Shown: positions 22,542 to 35,600 of the stretch, in pieces | Numbering within the stretch: position 1 is the first letter of the stretch | Layout: each line of letters starts with the position of its first letter | NCBI GenBank assembly: GCA_012976225.1 | Contig: JAAVVG010000011.1 | Location: 372,001 to 436,000 of the forward strand | Direction of reading: 5' to 3' | DNA length: 64,000 nucleotides | Origin: Golubevia sp. BC0850 | Lineage: Eukaryota; Basidiomycota; Exobasidiomycetes; Golubeviales; Golubeviaceae | Position numbers and translations under genes: made by a program | The notes under the pieces: model-generated | Seen by the model: only the letters and a program-made list of their open reading frames with translations | The model's database searches: none | What the model was told of the DNA's origin: nothing

Positions 22542-25500
22542 ATGTTCGAGAGAAGTCTTTCCTCTTTGATCAATGGACTTCGCTCAAACAAGGCCTCTCA
22601 AGATCAGCAAGCTTTTCTGAGTACAGTTCTGGATGAGATCAGGGTGGAAGTCAAATCGGGGGACATGCAGGTCAAGAGTCAGGCTGTGCTCAAAATGACT
22701 TATGTGAGTGAGAATTGATGCAGGAGAAAGAATCGAAGCATGGAATCAGTTTTGGGCTCTAAATTTGATCGGAACTGAGACAATTCTAGGGCAGAAGAGA
22801 AGAGATGTAGAGAGCGATACCTCTTGAAGAGATGGAAACTGGTCATCTTCTAGCTCTTTAGATCTCTACCTTGACTCTACCTAACATGACTCTTATCTAC
22901 TTGACAGCTTCAAATGCTGGGTCATCCCATCCCAGCAGCCTCCTTTCATATCCTTGAAACCATGGCTTCTCCTCGATACCATCTCAAGCACATTGGTTAC
23001 CTAGCTGCAGCTCAATGCTTCACTCAGGAGACAGACGTTTTGATTCTAGCAACCAATATGATCAAGAAGGTGAGCTCAATCAGAGTAGTTGCCTATCGTT
23101 GGCTCGACCTCCAAGAGCTAATCTCCCTCCTCTCTTTCCAGGATCTACATTCGACTTCTCCTTTAGATATCTCAGTGTCCCTCAATGGTCTCTCACATAT
23201 CATGACTCCAGATTTAGCTTCTCATCTAGCTCCAGATGTCATAGCTCTGTTATCTCACACCAGAGCTGCCATTCGAAAGAAAGCGATTTTGGTTCTCTAT
23301 GGAGTGATAGTCAGATTTCCAGATGCTTTGGAACAAGCTTGGGACCGATTGAGAGCTGCTCTTGACGATTCTGATAAAGGGGTTGTTGGAGCTGCTGTCA
23401 ATATCGTGTGTGAATTAGCAAGAAGAGACGCTGCTCCTGTGAGTAAGACGCTTGGCTTCTCGAATGTTTCAGAGTTGCGAAATTCATTGATCTCTTCTTT
23501 CTAATCTTCTAAAATACAGTTCGTACCATTAGCTCCTCAACTCTTTCATCTTCTCACCAACAGTACCAACAATTGGATGCTCATCAAGCTTGTCAAACTT
23601 TTCGGAGCTCTAACTCCAATCGAGCCAAGGCTTGTTAGAAAATTACTTCCACCTTTGACTACAATTATTCAAACAACTCCAGCAATGAGTCTACTTTACG
23701 AATGCATTCACACTTTAATTATCGGTGGAATGCTGGGATCTTCAATCAATCCAAACTTAGATGAATCGCTGTCCGAAGATTATTCAACTCAAACGAACTC
23801 GGATTCAGATTCTCTGGCAAGGACTTGCGTAGACAAGCTGTCCCACTTCTTAAACGATTCAGATCAAAACCTCAAATACATCTCCTTAAGAGCTTTGGAG
23901 AAATTGGTCTCTTATCATCCAGTTCTGGTCGGAGAACAAATGGAAGTGGTACTATTGAGTTTGAAGGACAATGATTTAAGTATACGATTAAGAACTTTGG
24001 AATTAGCTACTGGGATGGCCGATAGAGAGAATCTAGTTTTGATTGTTGGGAAACTGAAGGAGTGCATCTCGCCTTCCAAAGATGATGATGAAACTTCAAA
24101 CCTCGTTGGCGGTGGAGCTGCAAATTCTCTCAAGGCAGCACTCATGAAGAAATCCAAATCAACTCCTCAAACAATACTCTCCTCTATCCAACAAGGATCT
24201 TTCCTTCCTTCTTATCGTCTAGCTTTGGTTCAGAGAATTCTCTACCTCACTTCTTTCAAGACCTATTCCTTTGTTAGTGATTTCGATTGGTTGATCGAAC
24301 TCCTAGTCTCTTTAGCTGAAAATCCAGATGCTTTCGTCGAAAGTCAAGAAGAACTTAGTATTGGGACTAGACTAAGAGAACAGATCATTGATGTCACTGC
24401 AAGAGTTAGAGCTGTTAGACCGACTGCCATTAAAGAACTGGTCAAACTCATCAAGAATGAATCTTGGAAGTGGAACGCTTCCAAAGATCAGCTGGAAGTC
24501 TTGGGAGCTGTCTCTTGGGTTTGTGGAGAGTATTGCAGGTGAGTTTGCGAAGAGAACGGAGTCTAGAAAACTCGACAACTTTCCAGCTAATCAGAGACGA
24601 AACTTCCATCTACTTCTCTTTCTGTAGCGAGGTAGCGTCTCCGCCTCAGGTGATTCCTCTTCTACTATCCCCTTCATTCACTTCTCTTCCATCTTCCTCG
24701 TCGACCAAATCCAATTCAACATCTACCTCAAAAGTAACTCCCTCTCCCTTGGTTCTATGCTCTCTGCTTCACAATTCCGCCAAACTCTTCGCATATTGGG
24801 CTGCCAAAGCTGGCGAAGAAGAAGAGGTGTGGGAACATGCTTCCGAAGGCAATGAAGGTCACTCGAAAAATCTGATCATTAAGAGAAGAGAGATAATTGA
24901 GGAAGTTCGAGATGTCGCGAAGGTTTTGGATGGAGGTTGCGAGAGATTGGAGAGATCGGAGGAAGCTGAAGTTCAGGAAAGAGTGAGTCTCAATAACTTT
25001 CTCTTCTCTTTATCTTGCAATATTCCTGACCAAACTCTTTTTATGTCTGATTTTCTTCGCCTCAGGCTGTTGAATTCCGACAACTTCTAACTTTCCTTTT
25101 GAAAGACCTGGACAATTACCTCACCCTAACGAAAGACTCCCCAGCTCCGTCTACTCCAACGCCTACACTCAACTCTTCAAGGGCAATTAAATTTTCGGTG
25201 TCCAATTCAGAGCCTTCTGCATCTTCCACCGACGCCATTCCTCCGCCGCCAACTTCTCGACTCTCCGTCCCTCGACCTCGCTCCCTCCATCTTCTATCTC
25301 CCCTATTCCTATCTCATCCTTTAGGTCCCGTCGGTGAAAAGGCTCAGTCCAAAGTTCCACGCCCGAAAAACTTGGAGCTGGAATCGTGGATCATCGAACC
25401 TTCAAGCTGGGAATTGGCTAGTGGAGATCTAATGGACTTTGGTATCGATAGCGACAGTGATGACGATGAAGATCGAATAGACTTCTCGATCAACAACAAG

Positions 25501-26123
25501 TCAGCTCTGAGCAAAGGGAAAGGAAAAGCTAAGGGTAATGAGAAGGTTGAAAGTGAAGCGATGCGAAAGGTGAGTCTGTCTTTCGGATCTTTGGGAAGCC
25601 AAAACTGTCTTTCATGTCTCGTCTACTGCCTATTGTTCCCCGTTGACTCTACTCTTCTTTTCTCCTCTCTAACTTCATCACATGCTTTCTTTATCAGTCT
25701 AAAGAAGCCAGGATAGCCCTTGAATCCACCTCTCCCTTCTATCTCAAATCCCAATCCCAGTCGCGGTCGGTCTCCAACTCTTCTCAAGTTCACTCTTCAG
25801 CTCAGGCTACCTCTAATCTATCTTCCGATGAAGAACCCCCTCTAGTGCAATTATCTCTAGACGATATTCCGGCACTTCAGGCACTCAGACGGAATCAGAC
25901 GACAACTGGATTACCTGCTGCTACAGTCAAAGCGACAGCACCCGTTGCTCCTAAGACAGAATTCGTGATGGAAAGCGAAGAGATGCCGACGGAAGGCAAG
26001 AAGAAAAAGGTTGGAAAGAAGAAGGTTGAGAAAGATGGAAGTGGAAGCGGGAGTGCGGGCGGTACGGAGAAGGAGAAAGAAAAGAAGAAGAAGAAGAAAG
26101 TCGCTGTGAAAGTGGAAGATTGA
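22542..26123 (+). CDS. APL5: AP-3 complex delta subunit
   Basis: Large adaptin of the AP-3 coat, which carries cargo from the Golgi or endosome to the vacuole. Exon 1 (22542-22703) reads MFERSLSSLINGLRSNKASQ and ends QVKSQAVLKMTY. Exon 2 starts at 22908 with LQMLGHPIPAASFHILETMA, the strongly conserved delta/gamma adaptin start. HEAT-like repeats follow (HIGYLAAAQCF, DLHSTSPLDISVSLNGLSHI, TRAAIRKKAILVLYG, DSDKGVVGAAVNIVCELARR, NWMLIKLVKLFGAL, AWGAVSWVCGEYC-type helices). The C-terminal half is a Ser/Pro linker, an acidic patch (SDSDDDEDRIDF), and a Lys/Glu-rich tail ending VAVKVED. About eight exons. The lysine-rich tail resembles the basic linker of delta adaptins. A compact ear domain is not obvious. 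Confidence 0.92.
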
Positions 26124-26382
26124 AAGCAGTGTAATTGAACACATGATCTCTTTGCACCGACTAAAACTTTGACACCGAATTGAAATGTACAGGTTTGGTG
26201 AAAACATGACAGGATGACAAACGGAGACGAAACATCTGAAGAGCACTTATCAAGCGATTGCGGAAAAGGTATCAAAGTATCAGAGACTGCAGAGAAGGTC
26301 GAACAGAGAGAAAGATAAGAGAAAGCCGAGCTGTCAGGATAGATCGAAAGCCAGCAGAATGAGACTGTCCTTCACTCACAAA

Positions 26383-27883
26383 TCAGGGAGTCGTTCCATG
26401 TGGGTATCGCTCATTCCATCTTGAGACTATCTCTTGAGCCATCTCTTCCTCTTGAAGAATCTCTGCGAAGAAGTAGAGATCGTGCTCCGGATCCTTGGCA
26501 GCTTCTTCCCCTAGAGTCAAGATATCTTTGACTTCGAGGCGAGACTTGCTTGAGGAGATTTCGTTGACGAAGAAGAATAAGCGTTCGGCGGCTGTTCTCC
26601 AGGCAGATGGTCCGTACCCGGAAGAAGCGATGATTTTAGAGAAGGTAGGATTCTCTTGAAGTTGATTGGGTCCTCCAGCGGTTTGCTGCCGCCCTTCTGT
26701 GGCAGCCCGACCCATTGAGTCCAGCGTATGTTGAGATGGTCCAGCCTTTTGGAAGATCGGATGGTCTCTGTGGCTACGCAAGTTTCCCTGAGGCGTACGA
26801 GCTGACGAGTGGGGCTTGACGCAACCCGACTGAAGTCACCGCCTCTTACCAAGAAGCGTTTGAAAGTGGGAGCGAGACGCCAAAGGGGGGCTAGGAGATG
26901 AGACTTTGAGTGAGTACACAGTATCACTTGAAAAACTTGAGATTTTCTGTTTCTTCATTTACAACTCACTCGGAGGATGAAGTGTTCCAACAGGAGGAGG
27001 TCCTTCGTGATAGAAGTCTTCTTCAGAGGACTCTATGGCATCAATGATCTCTTCTAGAGTAGCGATCCGTTCCAGATGATCCACCATCTCACTGAAAAAT
27101 GGAAGACACCGAGTAGCCCAGTTGATTTTCCTAATAGAGGTCCAGGATCGGCAGATTGTTAACATTGCTTCTTTCAAATCGACTGCCGATTTGATGTTGG
27201 GGTCATCTCCTTTTCCATCCGGACCAGTAGTGGCCAAGCTCATCAGCTCCTTCTTCTGGTTCTCCCAGGTTCGAGGCGGGTCTGCATCCCATTCCGATTC
27301 TTCTGAAAGGTTGCCGCCATCTTCTTCTGCTCCGTTTCCATTCTCTCCTACCTCTCGACCCTCCCTTTCTTCCCATTCAATTCTGGCTTTCTCGATCTGA
27401 GCGTCCATAGACCTATGCTTGAAAGCGTCTCTCAGCATTTCGGAGGACGTCTTCTCCTCGCCATCTCTTAAATCTCCTTCATAGACGTCGTATCTCCAGT
27501 GAACGGTACAGGTATGGGCGTACGAGCCCAAACTGGGATTGATTAGGATCGCTTTCCACAGTAGCCCGATCTGGCGACAGGTCCTGAGGTAGAGATGTCC
27601 AAAGATTCGAGGGAGGCAGGCTCTTCGAAACGCCTTGTTCGTGGTCGAGAGGTTGAGCAGAGTCCTCCAGCGGATGGGGTAGTCATAAGGCATCTTAGTT
27701 CCAGGAGCCAGACGGGAGTAGCCAGTGGCTGGCTCACTGAGCGTCCAAACGTTGTCCAGGATTCCACTTGGCGATGTCGAGGTGAGAAGGATGTCATACG
27801 TCAGCTCGCAGTCTCTACAAAGTTTTGCTCACTCGCATTCTAACTCACCTGAGGATCTCGGGAGAGATAGCGTAACCACTCAT
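26383..27883 (-). CDS. F-box-like protein, function unknown
   Basis: The first short exon (from 27883) reads MSGYAISPEIL and joins, after an intron, to GILDNVWTLSEPATGYSRL and WRTLLNLSTTNKAFRRACLP. This leucine and proline spacing (SPEIL..ILDNV...LLNLSTTNKAFRR) is typical of an F-box, so the protein may recruit substrates to an SCF ubiquitin ligase. The remainder (LPRIFGHLYLRTCRQIGLLW and an acidic middle with NGAEEDGGNLSEESEWD) shows no repeat I recognise. A second intron (donor CCG A/GTGAGT near 26970, acceptor near 26800 inferred) leads to a C-terminal exon ending ERYPHGTTP. That last junction is my inference, and the 3' exon could be a separate small gene. Confidence 0.55.
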
Positions 27884-28101
27884 GTTCACACTGTGGTCAA
27901 CATCTGAAAATTGTTGAAGGAGGTAAGGTTCGTGAAGCAAGGAAGGAAGGTTTTTAAGGTTCTTTGTTCTGCGAGGATGGACGAGATCGCATGTATCCCG
28001 AGAACCTCAACCTCTTCAGTCAGGATAACTTCTTTGTTCCTCTCGTATTTCCCCCCTTTAAAGGCTCAAGCAATACAGTCAGTTGGTTTCGGACATCATT
28101 T
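27884..28101. promoter_or_regulatory. Divergent promoter, F-box-like gene / insulysin
   Basis: About 218 bases lie between the F-box-like ATG and the upstream insulysin ATG. If insulysin is started at 28452, the shared region grows to about 570 bases. Confidence 0.4.
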
Positions 28102-31100
28102 ATGATCCCAACTTCAAGATTAAGCTTGCGATCTTGTGTCAGACGCACAAATCTAAATCAAAGCCTTACTTCCATTAGAACCAGAACCATCTCCTCAACT
28201 AGATCTACCTTAACTCCCGATTCTAATCCTAATTCTACAACTAATCTTCATCAAAAAAGCATTCAATCAAGTAATAGCAAGATAGAAAGAAAGTGAGCAT
28301 CCATCATCATCATCCATTCATCGGCGCAGCTTCCTCCCCCAAACCTACACCCTTACTCATCATTCATTCCTTCGCCTTTCTGTTCTCTCTCTTCTTCCCC
28401 TTAATCTTCGTATATCCTATTCTACTCAAACTACCCATCACTAAAATCAGGATGGCATCCAACCTACGCTCTCCACAACAGCAGAGACCTTTAGCTACTG
28501 CAGCTGCCTCTTCCTCTATCCCAAATCTAGATCCTTTCACTTCTTTAGCTCCTGGTTACACAGTTCATCAAGCAGCTCCTTCAACCTCATCCCAACCATT
28601 GGCAATCTTTGAGAAACCTCTAGAAATCTCTGCTTTAGATGATAGATCCTATAGATTGGTCACCCTCAAAAATGGTTTAGAAGTTCTCCTGATTCATGAT
28701 TCAGAAACAGATAAAGCTTCAGCAGCAATGGACGTCAGAGTTGGTCATTTATCAGATCCTTTGCAACTTCAAGGTTTAGCTCATTTCTGTGAACATTTAC
28801 TCTTCATGGGAACCAAGAAATATCCGAGAGAGAATGAGTACTCTGAATACTTATCTCAACATTCTGGTTCTTCAAATGCTTATACTGGAATGGAGAACAC
28901 CAATTACTTCTTTGATGTAGGTCATAATCATTTGGAAGGTGCTTTGGATAGGTTTGCTCAGTTCTTCTTGGAACCACTCTTCGATCCAAGTTGTTCGGAG
29001 AGAGAGATCAGAGCGGTGGATTCGGAACATAAAAAGAACCTTCAATCAGATGCTTGGAGAGCTTTCCAGTTGGAGAAGAGTTTGAGTGATCCAAATCATC
29101 CTTATTCCCACTTTGGAACTGGAAATGTAAAGACTCTTTGGGACGATCCAAAGAAGCAGGGATTGGACGTCAGAGATGAACTGCTCAAGTTCCACGATAG
29201 GTATTACAGTGCCAACGTCATGAAGCTAGTCGTGCTCGGAAGAGGTGAGTAAATCTCAGCTGGGTCAATGGGAGTTCAGGAAAGGTGGGGATGGAAAAGC
29301 AGCAGGTCTCGAGATTGGGAAGACAGGCTCAAGATCAAGTGTATGCCTCCCTTTACTACTTCTGATGCTCATCTTTACCTTTCCTCTCAATAGAACCTCT
29401 CGATGAGCTTACTTCTTGGGCGGTCGAGAAGTTCTCCGGAGTACGCAACAAGGGACTCGCAGCTCCTACCTTCCCTTCATCACCTCTTGGACCCTCAGAA
29501 CTACAGACTGAGGTCTTCTTCAGAACTGTCAAAGACATTAGAATGCTGGATGTCACCTTCCCAATCCCAGACCAAGGACCTCAATTCATGTCAAAGCCTG
29601 GTCAATTGCTTTCCCACTTCATCGGTCACGAAGGTCAAGGTTCGATTCTATCCTACCTCAAAGCTCGAGGTTGGGCCAACCACCTGAGTGCCGGAGCTAC
29701 AAATGGAGCTGATGGATTCGAGTTCTTCAAGATCTCAGTGGATCTGACTGAGACTGGATTGGCTAACTACGACAAGGTTGTGGCTGCGATGTTCAAGTAC
29801 TTGGATCTTCTTCGCTCCACTCCTTTCCAGCAGTGGGCTTACGAAGAAGTTCAACAGCTCTGCGAACTAGCCTACAGGTTTAAGGAGAAGTCACCACCTT
29901 CGTCTTATGCTTCCGGTCTATCTTCTCAAATGCAGCAGCCTTACCCAAGAGAATGGATCTTGTCCGGACCTTATTTAACCAGAGAATTCGACTTGGAGTT
30001 GATTCAGAACACTCTCCTGTGTTTGAGTCCCGAAAAGTGCAGAGTCTTCGTAGCTGCTCAACAGCTACCGGATGGATCAAAGGTCTGGGACAAGAAGGAG
30101 AGATGGTACGGAACAGAGTACAAACTTCAGCCTCTGAACTCCAGTCTACAAGGATTCAAAGCCAGTGAATTCGAAGGACTCTCACTTCCAAAGCCCAACT
30201 CTTTCATTCCTACCAACTTCGCTGTTGAAGGAGCTCCTGCTCGTCAAGCTCAAGCCTCAGAGCAGGAAGCCGCAAGAGCTACCCAGGAGAAGAAGGAAGC
30301 AGCCAAGCCTAGCAAGCGACCAGTCTTGGTTCGCAACGATCCTTTGGCTAGAGTCTGGCACAAGAAGGACGATCAATTCTTCATGCCAAAAGCCAACATC
30401 TTCCTACTCCTTCGCACCCCTCTCATCGATGCCACTCCTTCCAACGCTGTCAAGTCAAGACTTCTGGTTGAACTGATCAAAGACGCTCTGACAGAGTACT
30501 CTTACGATGCAGAGCTAGCAGGACTGGCCTACAACATCGAGGCTCAGGCTGATGGAATCGGTTTCTCTTTGGACGGTTACAACGACAAGCTTCCAGTGCT
30601 AGCCAAGTACGTATTCGAAGAGGTCGCCAAGTTCAAGGTCGATACAGCTCGATTCAACGTGGTCAAGGATCAAGTCTCTAGAGCTTATGAGAACTTCCAC
30701 CTGGAAGCTCCATACCAGCACGCCAACTACTATACTACCTACCTGCTCAACGAGAGAATGTGGACCGCCCAGGAGAAGCTGAACGAATTGGCAGCCATTC
30801 AACCAGAAGACGTTCAGAAGTTCTTGCCAGACGTTTTGGAAAGACTTCACGTAGAGATGCTAGCTCACGGAAACATCAAGAAGGAAGAAGCTTTGGACCT
30901 CACCAAGATGGCAATCGACATCTTGGGACCTAAAGCTCTTTCACCTTCCGAACTGATCTCTCCAAGATCTCTCATCTTACCGAAGGGTTCAAGCACCCTC
31001 TGGGAGAAGTCGGTAGCCAATGCAGAGAACGTCAATTCTTCCATCGAGTACTTCTGTCACGTAGGAGACCCTCTAGACATCCATCTACGTGCTTCTCTAG

Positions 31101-32011
31101 CCTTACTGGCTCAGATCGCTCAAGAACCTTGTTTCGATCAGCTGAGGACAAAGGAGCAGTTGGGATACCTAGTCTTCAGCTCCGTCCGTAAGACCATCGG
31201 TATGATGGGATTCAGGATTCTCGTTCAATCTGAAAGAGATGCTCCTTACGTGGAAGGTAGAATCGACTCCTTCCTAGACACCCTCAAAGACCTTCTCAAC
31301 AAGATGAGTCCGGAAGAATTCGAATCTCAAAGAGTCAGTCTCATGCAGAAGAAGAAGGAATTGGTCAAGAACCTTTCAGAAGAATCCAGTAGATATTGGT
31401 TCCACATCCACTCAGGTTACTACGATTTCTTGCAGAGAGATCTGGATGTTGAAGCTCTGAAGAAGGTTAACAAAGAGGACGTCATCAATCTTTTCATGAA
31501 GTACATTCATCCTTCCAGCGACGAAAGAGCCAAGCTTTCCGTTCATCTCAACTCTCAAGTCAAAGCCACCAGATTCTCAGTCAAGGCTGCCGAGACCCTA
31601 GAGAAGGAAAGCTCAGAAAGAGGTCTTCCAACTCCAAAAGAAGCTTTCGACATGTTGAAATCTCAACAACCAAATGTCGAAATCGTCAAGGAACATACCT
31701 CTCAAAGCTTAGTCTCTGTCGAGGGAATCGCCAAAGAGCAGACCGATGCTGTTCTAGCTAGAATCGATGAGCTTGCAAAGGAACATCCATTCGAAAAGGA
31801 GGTCTCAACTGAGGGAGAAGTTAGCTCGCTGCAGAAATCAAGCGTCAACGTCAAGAAGATTTCTGTTCAAGAAACTATCGATTTCAAGGCTGGTTTGGCT
31901 CCTTCAAGAGCTTCAGTTCCAGTCAAACCTTGGTCCTTTTACCAAGAGGATTACTCTCCAGAAGAGCTCCCTCAAGTCGAAGGCGAAGTCGTCTCTAAAG
32001 CTAATCTATAG
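28102..32011 (+). CDS. STE23: Insulysin-type zinc metalloprotease (insulin-degrading enzyme / Ste23)
   Basis: M16A peptidase that degrades short peptides and, in yeasts, processes pheromone precursors. The inverted zinc motif HFCEH lies in [18 protein letters not shown]. The third ligand region is [20 protein letters not shown]. Later family signatures are [20 protein letters not shown] and [20 protein letters not shown], with four M16 lobes in total. The main body is encoded by 28452-29244 and 29394-32011 (1,136 residues from the ATG at 28452). An upstream exon, 28102-28292, splices in phase to 28451 and would add 64 residues starting [20 protein letters not shown]. This stretch is rich in Arg/Ser/Thr with no acidic residue near its start, like a mitochondrial presequence. 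I give the longer model; the shorter product is equally possible. Confidence 0.92.
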
Positions 32012-32634
32012 AATTGAATTATCGCTGTAATCCACACAAACAGTTCCCACCACTCGGTCCTTTCATCACCCAACCTCGTTCGACCCTCTTAGTTCTTCCC
32101 TCTTGTCCTTGAGTCACCCTCTGTACTTATTGAGTTCTCTTTCTTTTTGTTTCTTTTTGTTAATTCTACAATTCTAATCATCCTCAAACTTCGTTTCTTT
32201 TGCGAGGTGAACTGAAGCGACTCTTTGGTTGCTTATACTCAAACGAAGCTGAAACAAATTTCAACCTGAAAGAAGAAACCATTGAAATTCAAGAAGCAAA
32301 CATGAAAGGTAAGATATGAGAACAAAGGACAGATGGCGGAGAACAATCTCTATAGGGACTTTGGTGGCAAAAGAAAAGGAGAATCGTAAAGAAGAGAGTC
32401 CATTGTCATTAAGTGGAAAAGCGTTTGTTTAAGGATTGTATATTGATCCTTTGGGACTTTTCGTATTGTCGGTGGAGAGAGATGGTGACCTGGTCCAAGA
32501 AAGGAGTGAACGTGAGATGGGTACAGATCGGCTACAGAAACGAAAGACGAAAGAGAGTACAAGCGAACAAAATCAAAAGAGAACTTGCGGAGAGGAAAAC
32601 AGAAGCTTATGATCTATCTGAAGGTTCGAAACGA
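32012..32634. other. Convergent 3' flanks
   Basis: About 620 bases between the insulysin stop and the Skt5-like stop. T-rich stretches follow the insulysin stop (tttctttttgtttctttttg near 32140). There is no coding signal. Confidence 0.5.
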
Positions 32635-35600
32635 TCAATTTCTTCCAAACCATCCTTTCTTCTTTCCATCACCTCCAGCCGCTGCCGCTGGAGGTGCCCC
32701 ACCAGCAGGACTTGGAGCCTTGTTCATAGCCTGTCCGATAGCAGCAGCATCCCATTGCCTGATTCCAGGAGCTTGAGAGCCGAAGGCAGCGGGCGAACCC
32801 ATCTGTGCTGCATACATCCCTTGTTGCTGAGGAGGGGGGGTCTGCGAGTTGAAGGAGTGACCAGTAGAAGAAGGCGGGGATCGCATCTGCTTGGAAGCTC
32901 TAGGTCCAGATCCTAGATTTGGAGAAGACATTGGAGGAGGAGCAGTAGAGACTTCGGCTGGATAAGAAGGATAGGCTCCTGCAGGTCCACCAGCGGCGCC
33001 GGGAGGAAGAGATCCTTTCTTCCTTGGAGCCACACCGGCGTTCACGTTCGAGACCGGTCTCTCTCTAGATTTGGAAGAAGATTGCTGCTTGGAGTTTGGA
33101 GGCTGGCTTGAACGTGGAGAACGACCAGGCTGACCTTGACCTTGACCTCCGTTACTGGCTCTTCGGCCGCCTCCATTCTGAGCAGACGCGATGCTCTGTC
33201 TCCACTGAGTTTCAGCTATGGCGGCCTCTTTGGCTTGACTACGCTGGGCTGTCTGAGTCTCACGCATGGCGTTTGGAGATGGATAGGCGCTTGCTGGAGG
33301 AGCGGACCCTGGGAAAGGATAGATTGGATTCTGAGAGTTGCTTGCTGCAGCCATACGTCCTTGGTCGTAAGCGGAGGCTGTGATGTCCGGCCTGGCTGCT
33401 GGGCGAGCGGCCGTAGGAGGAGATCTCGAGCTCGGAACAGGAGCTCCTGACAGAGCAGCCAATCGCTGATTGGCTCGACGATCTCCGTGCTCGGCAGCTC
33501 TGAGGTACCAAGCTCTAGATTCGGTGACGTCCTTGACCGTACCGATACCCATCTGATCAAAGGAGACGGATAGATGAGGGAGAGGGGGATAGGAGAGGGA
33601 GGGAAAGAAGAACAAGTCCGTTGAGAGAGAAGTTCGACGTGTTTCGATCCCAAAGTCAGGCAGGCTCGATCTCAGCATGAAGACTCACCTCGGTGAAGTA
33701 TCCAACAGCATACTCCGCCTTTGCCATTCCTTGCTCAGCTGCTTTCTTGGCCCAAAGGTACGCTTCGGTGTCGCTCTGAGGTAAGATTCCAGGTGATCCA
33801 ACTAAATACCAAGCAGTAAGAGCGAAGCAAGCCTCCTTGTGATTCTGTTGAGCAGCTGATAGAATCGAAACGGAGAGTGAGAATGAGAGAAAAGATCAAA
33901 CTGAGAGGTCAGAATTAGACGACACAGAAAGAAAAGGTTCTCCGCTCAAAATCGAAATCTCCCCAAAGCTTCTCTGCACCCCCTCCTAGATCTTGAGACT
34001 CACCAATATTGTACATATGAATACTGAGACCACCATCTTGAGGACAACCCATTCTACCATACTCGTAATTGACTCCTAGCTTGTAAGCACTAGGAGCGTA
34101 ACCCATTTCACCAGCTTGAGCCAAAAGCTCGCAAGCATATTCAGGATCAACGAAGATGAGATTATCGATACCTCTCTCATGAAGTAGAGCCAATTCATGA
34201 AGAGCATGAGGGAATTCCGGAGTAGCAGCCTCAGCAGATCTCTTCAACCATTTAACACCTTCTCTAGCAGATTTCTTGAGACCCAATTCTCCGTTGAGTT
34301 CAGCAGTAGCAAGACGATACATGCTTCCAGGATGACTTTGACTTGCAGCTTTCCTATAGAATTGGACCGCCTTGTTTGGATCCTTTCTACAACCCCAACC
34401 TTTCTCGTAACAAGTCGCAGCTCTGTAAGAAGCGTCAGCGTGACCATGCTTGGCAGCTAGAACGAATAGAGGATAGGCTTTGTCGAAATCTTGCTTTCCT
34501 TTCAAAGTTCCAATTCCATTGGCGTAGCAATCTGCTAAGAAGTATTGAGCATCTGGATGACCTCTCTCTGTGATCTTCTTCAGTAGACCGATAGCTTCCC
34601 TAACCAGTTCCTCCTTCTCAGTATCCACTGCTCCAGGATTAGGAGAGTCTCCGTTTCCGTAACTTGTAGGACCTGCTGCAGCTCCTGGCTTTGAAGAAGC
34701 GTCTTCTCCTCCCATGCTCTTACTGGCATCGATCATGAAGACTGCGAATTCGTAGATCAGATCTGGATCATTTGTCTTCTTTGCATTCTGACGATAGAGC
34801 TCTAGAGTCTTTCCGTGAGATAAAAGAGCAGCAGATTGTCCAGGCTTGAGATGAGAGTGATCCAAGAGAGCTCCACCTGAGACGCTAGGAGCGATAGAAG
34901 CTGGTCGACCGGAAGGAGTACTTGCTGGTCCTAATCCTCCATTTGACATTCCATTTGACATTGGGATGGAATTGGAAGAAGGCCCAGGATTGAAGGAAGG
35001 AGGAACGGGCTCTCCACGATGATGGGCTGCGATCTTGGCGGATTGAGAAGGTTCTGCCTGTGGAGGCGGCTGTGGAAATCCAGTACTAGAAGGAACTGAA
35101 CCCGAATCCACTCCAAAGAAGGAGCTAGGTCTACCTCCAGCCATCTCGCTGTGTCCTTCGTTGAGACCACTTCTTGCGGAAGCGTATTCTTCTCCTCCTC
35201 CATAGCCACCTGCGAGAGGGACTTCCTGTCCAGAAGCGCTGATAGCAGCAGAAGGTCTATCCATACCGAAGAAGCTATTAGGTCTTGCACGTTCTCTTCC
35301 TCTGTCATCACCTTGGTCGTCTTCGATCTCAGTATTGGTAGATCCTACGATTCCAGTTCCAAGAGGATACATTCCAGGTTCAGGAGTACGACCTCCTCTT
35401 CCATTCAGGTCCAATTGATTCATGTCTGGTGGATTTGATCCTTTAGTCCTATGAGAAGTAACAGAGCTCCTACCTGGTTGGGAGTAATTGCTTTGACTTG
35501 ACCAATCTGGTTGAGGTTTGTTGCTTGGAGGTAGAGTTGGTTGCCTAAGGACTTGCTCTGGAGATTGATAAGCAGATGAAGGAGCACTGTCATCTTGATC

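Noticed and set aside
28293-28451. Hydrophobic stretch ([20 protein letters not shown]) as a membrane anchor of insulysin
   Set aside because: It lies between a good donor and acceptor, has no ATG in frame within it, and reads from pyrimidine-rich DNA. It is better explained as an intron.
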